A stretch of DNA of 40,260 bases. Source: Erythrobacter sp. (GTDB taxonomy: Bacteria; Pseudomonadota; Alphaproteobacteria; Sphingomonadales; Sphingomonadaceae). Below are positions 31,901 through 39,130 of this stretch, one piece after another. Each line of letters begins with the position of its first letter. Within the stretch, counting starts at the first letter, position 1. The notes beneath the pieces were generated by a model. That model saw only the letters and a program-made list of their open reading frames with translations. It was not told the DNA's origin and searched no databases. The position numbers and the translations under genes were made by a program. The stretch lies in the NCBI GenBank assembly GCA_030065195.1, contig JASJDE010000010.1:1-40260 (forward strand). The letters run 5' to 3'.

Positions 31901-32044
31901 TGCCTTTTCACGAACTTTCGACGCCGGGCCGGCCTGATCCAGTCGCTCTGCGATACAGGACTCCTCATCGGCGCGAAACGCGCGGCGCAGTTCCGTTCGG
32001 TCGAGCGTGTGCGAATTGACCGGGGGCAGATCGGGCGAAGTCAC
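28901..32044 (-). CDS. putA: Bifunctional proline dehydrogenase / delta-1-pyrroline-5-carboxylate dehydrogenase
   Basis: This 1047-residue enzyme oxidises proline to glutamate. It starts at a GTG. The N-terminal third is the arm plus the FAD beta/alpha-barrel (ISVKLSALHPKYDF, FTVDAEEAERLELSL, ARRHGRKLFVRLVKGAYWD, FATHNAYTIAA, FQRLHGMG). The C-terminal part is an aldehyde dehydrogenase with TISPWNFPLAIF, VAFTGSTETARLIN, LIAETGGQNAMI (Glu about 803) and SAGQRCSALRVL (Cys about 837). It has no ribbon-helix-helix DNA-binding domain, so it is a catalytic-only type and cannot repress itself. It lies between mtnP and the exported His/Cys gene. Confidence 0.96.
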   Translation of the reverse strand: MTSPDLPPVNSHTLDRTELRRAFRADEESCIAERLDQAGPASKVREKAVGLAIRLIEGARAQKASGVDAFLQQFGLDTEEGIALMCLAEALLRVPDHETADALIKDKIGSIDWGEHLGESSSTFVNAATFSLMLTGEVLEQPDEHQRGMGSTLKRAMNRMGEPVIRTATLQAMKILGGQFVFGRTIDEALKRAKPERAKGLTHSFDMLGEAAMTYADAARYRAAYGRALDRLAQEAAGGIGPSPGISVKLSALHPKYDFFHAEQARAEIVPIVKELALRARDADIHFTVDAEEAERLELSLDIIETLVADDDLFLRPDGSRWEGFGLALQAYQKRGVPLCDWVAKLARRHGRKLFVRLVKGAYWDAEIKVSQVGGYSDYPVFTRKLATDVSYLACAARLFEHDDVIRPAFATHNAYTIAAVKEMGAGRPFEFQRLHGMGEEVYDALHKLEGNSPTPVRIYAPVGGHKELLAYLVRRLLENGANTSFVNRMGDADFAAEELAVDPVAELAAMSPRRNPAIPLPGDIFADRQNSAGIDLADPFVLGPLQAELDRLATRQWTAEPSFPAEEAGEIAPITSPQDTGIDVGTRRDATPAEVDAAIARAQAIQPGWDALGGEKRALLLEEAANLFEQHGAEFLSLCQREAGKTLLDGVLELREAVDFLRYYASEARRQFGGPTILPGPTGEENALSLHGRGVFATISPWNFPLAIFIGMASAALAAGNSVIAKPAEQTPLIAALAVKLCHEAGIPPEALQLLPGAGEVGQTITSDPRIAGVAFTGSTETARLINQTLAAREGPIATLIAETGGQNAMIVDSSALPEQVVRDVLASSFQSAGQRCSALRVLYLQDDVADEMLEMIRGGFEALRIGDPANIATDVGPVIDDDAAAALERHVANCEKSGRPVERLALGRETGKGHFVAPTIIELGSILDLNRENFGPVLHVVRFAADDLARVIEDINATGYGLTLGLHSRIEATRRFVQRRARVGNFYVNRNQIGAVVESQPFGGERLSGTGPKAGGPHYLARFATERVTCIDTTAAGGNASLLAS

Positions 32045-32142
32045 GGGTTGGCGCGAGTCCTGAAGCTGAATCGACTCCCAGCGATCTGGACCTGCAATCG
32101 CTCTCGCGCAAGCCTTGTGATCAGCTTGCTTCGGATCGAATT

Positions 32143-33015
32143 CTAGTCCGAGGCCAGCAGCCGGCCTGCGACCGCATCGAGCTTGGCCAGCATGTCCGGA
32201 TCGTGCTCTTCAGGGGCAGTGATCACGGCATCGTCGAGTGCAGTATCGATCGGAGAGGCGGCGCGCTTTTTCGGAAGTCCTCCGATGAAATTCTTCACCG
32301 TTTCGCGCGCCAGATCGCCGTTGGCCTGCATCTGTTCGATCACCTGCGCGACATCGACTTCCTCTCCGTCGCGCCAGCAATCGTAGTCGGTCGCCATGCC
32401 GATCAGAGCGTAGGGCAGTTCCGCTTCGCGCGCGAGCTTGGCTTCGGGCATACCTGTCATTCCGATAATGTCCGCGCCCCAGGCCCGGTACATCCTGCTT
32501 TCGGCTCGGGTGGAGAATTGCGGCCCTTCCATCGCCAGATAGGTGGCGCCGGTTGCGACCTTGCCCTTGGCCTTGGAAATTGCCTTGGCCGCCATTTCCG
32601 AAAGGCGCGGACAGACCGGATCGGCCATCGAAACATGGGTAACGAAGCCGCTTCCGAAAAAGGTCGATTCGCGCGCGAAGGTCCGATCTATGAACTGTTC
32701 GACCACCGCGAACCGCCCCGGTTCGATCTCTTCGCGAAGGGAACCCACGGCCGAAATTGCCAGGATGTCGGTGCAACCGGCGCGTTTGAGCGCATCGATA
32801 TTCGCGCGGGCATTCAGTTCGGATGGCGTCGTCGGATGCCCGCGGCCATGGCGCGGCAGGAACCGCACCTTTACGCCGCCGAGGCTGCCGCACAGGATCT
32901 CGTCCGAGGGCTCACCCCAAGGGGTATCGATCGCGATCCATTGCTCGTCTTCGAGGCCCTCTATCGCATAGAGGCCCGATCCGCCGATGATCCCGATGCA
33001 CCATTCGCTGGCCAT
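32143..33015 (-). CDS. mtnP: S-methyl-5'-thioadenosine phosphorylase
   Basis: This 290-residue enzyme of the trimeric purine nucleoside phosphorylase family splits methylthioadenosine (from polyamine and quorum-signal synthesis) into adenine and methylthioribose-1-phosphate. Diagnostic stretches are IGIIGGSGLYAIEGL, FLPRHGRGHPTTPSELNARANI, ISAVGSLREEI, YLAMEGPQFSTRAESRMYR, and IGMTGMPEAKLARE (with Met of GMTGMPE, substrate-binding). The final helix has an extra charged tail. The adenine made here would be used by the adenine deaminase and phosphoribosyltransferase further along the same strand. Confidence 0.94.
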   Translation of the reverse strand: MASEWCIGIIGGSGLYAIEGLEDEQWIAIDTPWGEPSDEILCGSLGGVKVRFLPRHGRGHPTTPSELNARANIDALKRAGCTDILAISAVGSLREEIEPGRFAVVEQFIDRTFARESTFFGSGFVTHVSMADPVCPRLSEMAAKAISKAKGKVATGATYLAMEGPQFSTRAESRMYRAWGADIIGMTGMPEAKLAREAELPYALIGMATDYDCWRDGEEVDVAQVIEQMQANGDLARETVKNFIGGLPKKRAASPIDTALDDAVITAPEEHDPDMLAKLDAVAGRLLASD

Positions 33016-33075
33016 ATAAGAGACTTCCCTCTCGCGATTCTGCGTTGCGCAGAACTTTACCTGAGGGCTCGGCCC

Positions 33076-33780
33076 TTAAGTCAGGTTAATCCGCTCGGGC
33101 AAGGCCTTGCGGATAAAGCCTTCCGCTTTGGCGAATGGACCGGCGATCGATGGCCGCGCCTGCATGCGTTCCAGATAGGCTGCGAGGTTCGGCCAACCGT
33201 CCATGGGAGTTTCCGCCACAAGCGCGACCTGCATGAAACAGCACGTGATTGCGATGTCCGCGATGGTGAACGTATCGCCGACCATGAATTCTCCTTGGCC
33301 CAGCGTCGCTTCGAGGTAGTCGAACACCGGGGGCAACTTGGTCGCCCAGCTGACGCGCGCGGTCTCGATATCGGGCTCTTTGCCCTGGTTGATTGCAAAG
33401 AAGATCGGGCGGAAAATGCCAAGTCCCCCCGCCGGTGCGAGCGCGGTATCGGCGTATTCCTCGATAAACAGCGCTCTGCCATGCAGGTGTGGATCGGCAG
33501 GGTAGAGCGAAGGTTCAGGGTGTTTCTTCTCGATCAGCGCGCAGATCGCCGATGAATCGGCAACAGTGCCTGCGACCCCTTCCTCAGCAATCGAGCGGTC
33601 GCGCAGCACCGGGATGCGCTTCATCGGCGAGATATCGAGAAACCATTGCGGCGGATCGAACACGTTCACGGCTTCGATTTCGAACGGGACCTGTTTTTCG
33701 AGGCAGGTGGCGGCGACCTTGCGCACGAAAGGCGAAACGGGGCTGCCGTAAATGACGAAGTCGGATTGGGAATCGCTCAT
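33076..33780 (-). CDS. Glutathione S-transferase family protein
   Basis: This 234-residue protein has a thioredoxin-like N-terminal domain (VIYGSPVSPFVRKVAATCLEKQVPFEIE, with Ser as the likely catalytic residue, cis-Pro in KRIPVL, and a DSSAICALIEKKHPEP glutathione-binding segment). An all-helical C-terminal domain (FMVGDTFTIADIAITCCF) follows. ATG 33780 is the family start; the open frame continues upstream only as antisense of the aldehyde dehydrogenase. It is divergent from that gene, and a hairpin near 33061-33084 follows its stop. Substrate unknown; detoxification is the usual role. Confidence 0.9.
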   Translation of the reverse strand: MSDSQSDFVIYGSPVSPFVRKVAATCLEKQVPFEIEAVNVFDPPQWFLDISPMKRIPVLRDRSIAEEGVAGTVADSSAICALIEKKHPEPSLYPADPHLHGRALFIEEYADTALAPAGGLGIFRPIFFAINQGKEPDIETARVSWATKLPPVFDYLEATLGQGEFMVGDTFTIADIAITCCFMQVALVAETPMDGWPNLAAYLERMQARPSIAGPFAKAEGFIRKALPERINLT

Positions 33781-33816
33781 GGGGTGTCTCCTCTTGCCCG
33801 CCTGCATAGTCTTCGG

Positions 33817-33831
33817 GTTGCATAGCGCAAC
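33817..33831. promoter_or_regulatory. Small inverted repeat GTTGC-N5-GCAAC between divergent genes
   Basis: GTTGC-ATAGC-GCAAC lies 36 bases from the GST start and 126 bases from the aldehyde dehydrogenase start. The symmetry suggests a binding site for a dimeric regulator, but short repeats of this size also arise by chance. Confidence 0.3.
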
Positions 33832-33957
33832 TGATAGGCGATAGGTCGGCGTGCGAGGCGTAGGATGCCGAGGCATTTCGCGATTGATTTTTGCGCATGA
33901 AGGTCCACCTTCGCGGGTGAGAGAAATCCCCGCACCAGATTCGAGAGAGGAACTACC

Positions 33958-35385
33958 ATGGTCACCCAGTACAAGAACCTGATCAACGGCGAGATGGTCG
34001 ACACCGGCGAATGGCTCGACGTGCTCAACCCCGCGACCGAGGAGGTGATCGGGCAGGTTCCCGCCTGCGGCCAGGCCGAGCTTGACACGGCGGTTGCCGC
34101 CGCTCGCGCTGCCTTCAAGACCTGGAGCAAGACCCCGATCGAAGAACGCCGCGCCGCGATCATGGCGATTTCGGGCGCGATCAAGGAAAACGCCGACGAG
34201 CTGTTCCGGCTGCTGACCAGCGAGCAGGGCAAACCGCACGAGCAGGCCAAGGGCGAAATCTACGGCGCTGCCGGTATCTCCGCTGCGCAATCGACGCTCG
34301 AACTCGAAGAAGAGATCATCCAGGACGACGACACGCGCTTGCATCGTCACCGCCGGGTACCCGTGGGCGTTGTCGGCGGGATCGTGCCGTGGAACTTCCC
34401 GGTGATGATGGCGATCCAGAAGATTGTGCCTGCGATGCTGTCCGGCTGCACCATCATTCTCAAGCCGTCGCCGTTCACGCCGCTCACCACCCTGCGCATC
34501 GCCGAACTGATCGCCGACAAGATGCCGGCGGGCGTCGTCAACATCATCACCGGTGAAGATGATCTCGGCCCGATGATCACCGCGCATCCGGACATCGACA
34601 AGATCACCTTCACCGGCTCGACCGCGACCGGCAAGAAGATCATGGAAGGCGCCAGCGCCGATCTCAAGCGGATCACGCTTGAACTCGGAGGCAACGATGC
34701 GTCGATCGTCATGCCCGATGCCGACCCGAAGAAGGTGGCCGAACAGTTGTTCTGGTCGAGCTTCTCGAACGCCGGCCAGATCTGCATCGCCGCCAAGCGC
34801 GTCTATATCCACGAGGACATCTACGACGAGCTTTCGCAGGCGATTGCCGACTACGCCGCGCAGGTGAAGGTCGGCGACGGGTCCGAGCAGGGCACCGGCG
34901 TGGGTCCGATTCAGAACAAGAAGCAGTACGACCGTGTGCTCGAGCTGATCCAGGACGCCAAGGACAACGGCTACAAGTTCCTGCTGGGCGGCGACACCGA
35001 TCCTTCGGGAACGGGCTATTTCGTCCCGCTGACGATCCTCGACAATCCGCCGGAAGACGCCCGGATCGTGGCCGAGGAGCAATTCGGCCCGGTCATGCCG
35101 TTGATGAAGTTCTCGTCGGAAGAGGAAGTGATCGAGCGCGCCAACAACTCCGAATACGGGCTTGCCGGTGCTGTGTGGACCGCGGATCCGGACAAGGGAG
35201 TGGAGATTGCCGAACAGCTCGAGACCGGCACCGTCTGGGTGAATGAGTTCCTTCACCTGTCGCCGTTCGCACCGTTTGGCGGGCACAAGCAATCGGGCTT
35301 CGGCGCCGAATACGGCAAGGAAGGGTTGAAGGAATTCACCTATCCGCAGGTTATTACTGTCAAAAAGGACAACGTTCCGGCATAA
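33958..35385 (+). CDS. NAD(P)-dependent aldehyde dehydrogenase
   Basis: This 475-residue enzyme of the aldehyde dehydrogenase superfamily starts MVTQYKNLINGEMVDTGEWLDVLNPATEEVIG. PWNFPVMMAIQKI is the cofactor-binding loop, KITFTGSTATGKKIM the Rossmann Gly-rich region, ELGGND carries the general base Glu (242), and NAGQICIAAKRVYI the catalytic Cys (276). Aldehyde dehydrogenases of this length are often annotated as succinate-semialdehyde or betaine-aldehyde type; the substrate is not readable from sequence. AGAGGAAC precedes ATG 33958 with good spacing. Confidence 0.93.
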   Translation: MVTQYKNLINGEMVDTGEWLDVLNPATEEVIGQVPACGQAELDTAVAAARAAFKTWSKTPIEERRAAIMAISGAIKENADELFRLLTSEQGKPHEQAKGEIYGAAGISAAQSTLELEEEIIQDDDTRLHRHRRVPVGVVGGIVPWNFPVMMAIQKIVPAMLSGCTIILKPSPFTPLTTLRIAELIADKMPAGVVNIITGEDDLGPMITAHPDIDKITFTGSTATGKKIMEGASADLKRITLELGGNDASIVMPDADPKKVAEQLFWSSFSNAGQICIAAKRVYIHEDIYDELSQAIADYAAQVKVGDGSEQGTGVGPIQNKKQYDRVLELIQDAKDNGYKFLLGGDTDPSGTGYFVPLTILDNPPEDARIVAEEQFGPVMPLMKFSSEEEVIERANNSEYGLAGAVWTADPDKGVEIAEQLETGTVWVNEFLHLSPFAPFGGHKQSGFGAEYGKEGLKEFTYPQVITVKKDNVPA

Positions 35386-35419
35386 TGCATCCTGCATTGT
35401 GACGATGCGGGAGGACAGG

Positions 35420-36193
35420 ATGGACAATCACGACGGCACCACATCGCGGCGCGAATTCGTCGCGATGGTGGCGCTGCTTGGCGGAGTGAGCATTGCCGCT
35501 CCGGCCGGCGCGCAGAGCCTGGGCGGCATCATCAACTCGGCCAAGAAGGTCGCGAAGGCTGCGTCCTATTCGGACGAGGAAATGAAAGTGTTCTTCGACC
35601 AGATGTCGGAGGACATGGACAGCAAGAACCCGGTCGCGGGTCCCGACGATCCGTACGGCCAGCGATTGGCAGCCTTGTCGCAAGGCCTGGAAACGCATGA
35701 CGGGCTCGATCTCGACATCAAGGCCTACCTCGTGCGCGACGTGAACGCCTTTGCGATGGCGAATGGCACAATCCGGGTCTTCGCCGGGCTGATGGACGAA
35801 TTCACCGACGACGAGATCCGTTATGTGATCGGCCACGAAATCGGCCACGTGAAACGCAAGCACACCAAGAAGCGGATGCAGGGCGCCTTGCAGCGCGATG
35901 CGGCGCTGAGCGTGGCCGGTACCGCCAGCGGCGGCGTCCGGCGGATCTCGAATTCCGAACTCGGCAGGTTCTTTGGCGATGTCGTCACCGCGCAGCATTC
36001 GCAGAAGCACGAAAGGGAAGCGGACGACTATGCTTTCGATTTCATGCAGCAGAAGAACTACGATGCAGAGGCCTGCGCGACCGCGCTTGAGAAGCTGGAT
36101 GGAATGAGCGGTGGCGGTGGCGGCCTGCCATGGCTGCAGACCCATCCAAGCCCAAAGAGCCGGGCCAAGCGGATGCGCAAGAAGCTCAAATAG
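35420..36193 (+). CDS. M48-family metalloprotease with a twin-arginine signal
   Basis: This 257-residue protein has a Tat-type signal, TTSRREFVAMVALLGG (SRREFV motif), then the M48 zinc site HEIGH at 139-143 and a downstream HEREADDYAFDFM that supplies the third zinc ligand (Glu). It is therefore an exported, probably periplasmic, zinc endopeptidase of the BepA/YcaL/LoiP-like group, involved in outer-membrane protein quality control in other bacteria. ATG 35420 is chosen over upstream ones because GGGAGGAC precedes it. A Tat signal on such a protease is unusual; Sec lipoprotein signals are more usual. It starts 35 bases after the aldehyde dehydrogenase. Confidence 0.87.
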   Translation: MDNHDGTTSRREFVAMVALLGGVSIAAPAGAQSLGGIINSAKKVAKAASYSDEEMKVFFDQMSEDMDSKNPVAGPDDPYGQRLAALSQGLETHDGLDLDIKAYLVRDVNAFAMANGTIRVFAGLMDEFTDDEIRYVIGHEIGHVKRKHTKKRMQGALQRDAALSVAGTASGGVRRISNSELGRFFGDVVTAQHSQKHEREADDYAFDFMQQKNYDAEACATALEKLDGMSGGGGGLPWLQTHPSPKSRAKRMRKKLK

Positions 36194-36215
36194 CTCGAGC
36201 GAATTCCATGGACGA

Positions 36216-36237
36216 CCGCCCGGAGCGATCCGGGCGG
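36216..36237. terminator. Bidirectional hairpin between convergent genes
   Basis: CCGCCCGGA pairs with TCCGGGCGG (9 base pairs, GCGA loop). It lies between the stops of the M48 gene (36193) and the alpha/beta hydrolase gene (36273). There is no T-run, so it may terminate weakly in both directions or only stabilise 3' ends. Confidence 0.5.
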
Positions 36238-36272
36238 AGGACTTGGGCGGCTTCGGCTCGCACCAAGGCTTC

Positions 36273-37613
36273 CTACTCGCCCGCCGCTTTGGAATACATT
36301 TCCAGCCCGGCAGCCCAGCGTCGCTGGAAACCGCGCCAATGCTGCGGCTCACCCTCGCCCGCGAATTTGCCGTTGAGCTGCTCGCCGAACCCGGTTTCCC
36401 ACGCGCTGTCATTGGCGTTGGCTGTGGGAACGTCGAGATAGCCGGCTTTGTCGGTGTCGCCCTTCAGGTGAAGGTCGAGAAACGCAGCGACGAAATGCTG
36501 GTTGATCCCGTTAATCCGGTCCTGCCGCCATACCGGCTCGCTGACAAATTCGATTGCACGAAACGGGGCATCCTCGGGCAGCTCGAACGCGTTGCCGACA
36601 ATGTTGTGCCGCGCCTCACGGAACACCAGCATATGGCGGGTTGTGCCCGTCAGTTGGTCGAAGACCCAGCTGACCCCTTCGGCATGGTTGGAGACATCGT
36701 CCTGACTGCCGGAGACAAGCATCACAGGAGCGGTGACCTTGCCGAGCGTGTCGCTGGTCCATACGCGGTTGTCCGGCTGTCCTCCCCATGGCGCGAAGGC
36801 GATGACGGCGTCAATCCCGGCATCCTCGCCCGCTGCGGCTTTGACCGGAGCAATCGCATCCGCAGGAACATTGGACACGGGGCCATTCTCGTAGTCGTAA
36901 TCCCCGCCCGCTGTCGCGAGCGCGCCATATCCTCCCATCGAATAGCCGATGATCCCGACCTGCTCCGGATCGATCAGGGCGTAGAATCCCTCCGCGCCAT
37001 CACCGCTTGCCGCAAGGATTTGCGCCAGCACCTGCCGTTGATCGAGCGAGCGGCCGGCGAGGACGCGGTTGAAGGAAAGGAGGAAGTCGGCAACGCCTTC
37101 CAGCTTCATGTCTGCATGGTCGATCGTAGCGACGATGTAGCCGCGCGAAGCAATGTGCTCGGCGAGATTGCTGAATTGGGTGCTCCAGCCGTTGAACCCG
37201 TGGGACATGATGACGAGCGGGAACTTGCCTTCGCTGAGAGGCGACGCTTCGGAGAACGAACGTCCCGCATACTCGAGCGTCACCGGCTCCATGGCCGGCG
37301 GCGTCATGGTGTGAGAATAGGTAATGGGGTCTGCACCGTCGGGCTGTTGCGCCGGATAATACATCCGCACCATCAGCGAGCGGTCGTCGGGTTCCACTCC
37401 GCCCGTAGCGAGATCGAGCGTTCCGAACGTTACCCGGTCGGGCAAAGCCATAGCGACTTCGATGGTTCCCACTTCGTACTCGCCATAGCTGCCCAGCTCA
37501 GGCGTTTCACCGGGGTTGCCTTCATGGATCGTCGGCGTCGCGACATAGGCCGCGGTGCCTGCGCCCATAGCGAGCACTCCCAGAGTGGCGAGGGCGATAT
37601 GGCGTTTCTTCAT
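36273..37613 (-). CDS. Exported alpha/beta hydrolase (PAF-acetylhydrolase/dienelactone-hydrolase-like)
   Basis: This 446-residue protein has a signal segment (MKKRHIALATLGVLAMGAGTAAYV). The alpha/beta-hydrolase part includes FPLVIMSHGFNGWSTQFSNLAEHIASRGYIV (oxyanion-hole region), VGIIGYSMGGYGAL with the nucleophile Ser, VMLVSGSQDD with the acid, and EARHNIV with the His. The order and length resemble platelet-activating-factor acetylhydrolase-type esterases. A lipid or ester substrate in the periplasm is likely. The start 37613 is at the signal peptide; the longer frame (37664) overlaps the divergent gene's leader. Confidence 0.87.
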   Translation of the reverse strand: MKKRHIALATLGVLAMGAGTAAYVATPTIHEGNPGETPELGSYGEYEVGTIEVAMALPDRVTFGTLDLATGGVEPDDRSLMVRMYYPAQQPDGADPITYSHTMTPPAMEPVTLEYAGRSFSEASPLSEGKFPLVIMSHGFNGWSTQFSNLAEHIASRGYIVATIDHADMKLEGVADFLLSFNRVLAGRSLDQRQVLAQILAASGDGAEGFYALIDPEQVGIIGYSMGGYGALATAGGDYDYENGPVSNVPADAIAPVKAAAGEDAGIDAVIAFAPWGGQPDNRVWTSDTLGKVTAPVMLVSGSQDDVSNHAEGVSWVFDQLTGTTRHMLVFREARHNIVGNAFELPEDAPFRAIEFVSEPVWRQDRINGINQHFVAAFLDLHLKGDTDKAGYLDVPTANANDSAWETGFGEQLNGKFAGEGEPQHWRGFQRRWAAGLEMYSKAAGE

Positions 37614-37705
37614 GGCGTTTCCCGTTTCGATACTGGCATTTGTCGGCTTGCCCATCGGCAGCATTTCGGGCCACTCATGGCAGTGAATGGGGAGAGAAGG
37701 AAGCG

Positions 37706-39049
37706 ATGGCGGCTACGCCTGAAGAATTGATCGAAGGCTTGGCGCGGGCGTGTAAACGCGCCGGACTCGAAGCGCCGCGTGGTCTGGAGCGCCTGACGGG
37801 CGGTGCGACCATGGAAAGCTGGCACTTCTGGAGTGGCGGGGGCGGCTTTGTGCTTCGCCGCGCGCCTACGCTCGAATTCATGGAAGACCGCCCCTACGGC
37901 CACGATGTCGAGGCGGCGGTGATCCGTGCAGCCAATGCGGCTGGTGTGACTGCTCCCCGTGTCGTCGTCGAACTGGAACCGGAGGACGAGATCGGATCGG
38001 GCTTTGTCATGCAGGCCTTGCCGGGGACACCCAACCCCAAGGAAATCCTGGTGTTCGACGAAGCCGATGCGCTGCTTGAGCAAGCGGCGCGTGACCTGGC
38101 GCGCATTCACTCGATCAAGCAGAATGACGTGCCCGAAGCGGTGCCGGTGATGGACTACCGGCAGGCCATCGCCGATCTCAAACAGCAATTCCGCGACGCA
38201 GGCGGCGACCGTCCGATTATCGCGCTGGGCCTCAAATGGATGGAGGACAATTGCCCGGACCCTGTCGAGCCGGTGCTGGTCCATGGCGACTACCGCATGG
38301 GCAATCTGCTCGCCGAGCCGGGCAAGCTGACCGGCGTGCTGGACTGGGAGCTCGGGCATTTTGGCGACCGGCACGAGGACCTCGCCTTCGGCTGCATGGC
38401 GGTGTGGCGCTTCGCCCGATACGACCGGCCCGCGCTGGGGCTTGGATCGCTTGACGACTACTTCGCCGCCTACGAAGCCGAGGCGGGTGTGGCAGTGGAC
38501 CGTGAGCGTTTCCGCTACTGGCTGATCCACCGCACCGTGTGGTGGGCGCTGGGGTGTCTCAAGATGGCAGAGCACTGGCGCAGCGGGCAGGACCGGATGC
38601 TGGAGCGAGTGGTGATCTCGAGACGGACGAGCGAGCAGGAGCTGGACCTACTAATGCTGCTGGAGGAGGAGTGGCCGAAAGCCGAGCGAGAAAAGAAGGT
38701 TGAATGGGGCGAAGCTTCCGACGACACCGAAGCCGGCGAAGCGGCTTCGATCGAGGTGGTAACCGCAGTCGTTGAATGGTTGAATTCCGTCAAAGGCGAA
38801 CTCCAAGGTCATGACCGCTTTCAGGCAGCGGTGGCTCGCAACGCGCTTGGTATAGTCATGCGCGAGATGAGAAATGAGAGCTTCGATCTCTTCTTCGATG
38901 AAGACAGGGCGCAAAGGATCTTGAGCAGCGAAGGTGACTTCGCATCGAACTCCTCCCTGGTCTGGCTAAAGCAATTGGTGTTGGCCAAGGTGATTATTGA
39001 CTCGCCCAAGTACCCAGCTCTCGCCATCGCGCGGGAGCGTTGGCTGTGA
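37706..39049 (+). CDS. APH-type phosphotransferase with C-terminal DUF6285-like domain
   Basis: This 447-residue protein has an aminoglycoside-phosphotransferase-like kinase domain: LTGGATMESW, FVLRRAP (ATP Lys-equivalent as Arg), VHGDYRMGNLL (catalytic Asp, HGDYRxGN) and VLDWELGHFGD (metal-binding Asp). Residues from about 360 on are a helical domain with VVEWLNSVKGELQGHDRFQAAVARNALGIVMREM, which resembles DUF6285. Human ACAD10/ACAD11 carry an APH kinase fused to acyl-CoA dehydrogenase, used to phosphorylate 4-hydroxyacyl-CoAs. The next gene here encodes an acyl-CoA dehydrogenase, so the same chemistry is likely with separate proteins. ATG 37706 follows AAGGAAG. Confidence 0.85.
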   Translation: MAATPEELIEGLARACKRAGLEAPRGLERLTGGATMESWHFWSGGGGFVLRRAPTLEFMEDRPYGHDVEAAVIRAANAAGVTAPRVVVELEPEDEIGSGFVMQALPGTPNPKEILVFDEADALLEQAARDLARIHSIKQNDVPEAVPVMDYRQAIADLKQQFRDAGGDRPIIALGLKWMEDNCPDPVEPVLVHGDYRMGNLLAEPGKLTGVLDWELGHFGDRHEDLAFGCMAVWRFARYDRPALGLGSLDDYFAAYEAEAGVAVDRERFRYWLIHRTVWWALGCLKMAEHWRSGQDRMLERVVISRRTSEQELDLLMLLEEEWPKAEREKKVEWGEASDDTEAGEAASIEVVTAVVEWLNSVKGELQGHDRFQAAVARNALGIVMREMRNESFDLFFDEDRAQRILSSEGDFASNSSLVWLKQLVLAKVIIDSPKYPALAIARERWL

Positions 39050-39130
39050 TCCGGCTTGCTGCGAACGCAGGAAGCCCGTGCCCGCCTGGGCAGTCGCTCT
39101 GCAATGTTTCAATAGAAGCGAGGAAGAACA

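Noticed and set aside
33781-35427. Very long minus-strand open frame covering the aldehyde dehydrogenase (549 codons before the GST start).
   Set aside because: It is antisense to a clear ALDH with all motifs; high-GC codon bias leaves this frame open. Only the GST part is real.
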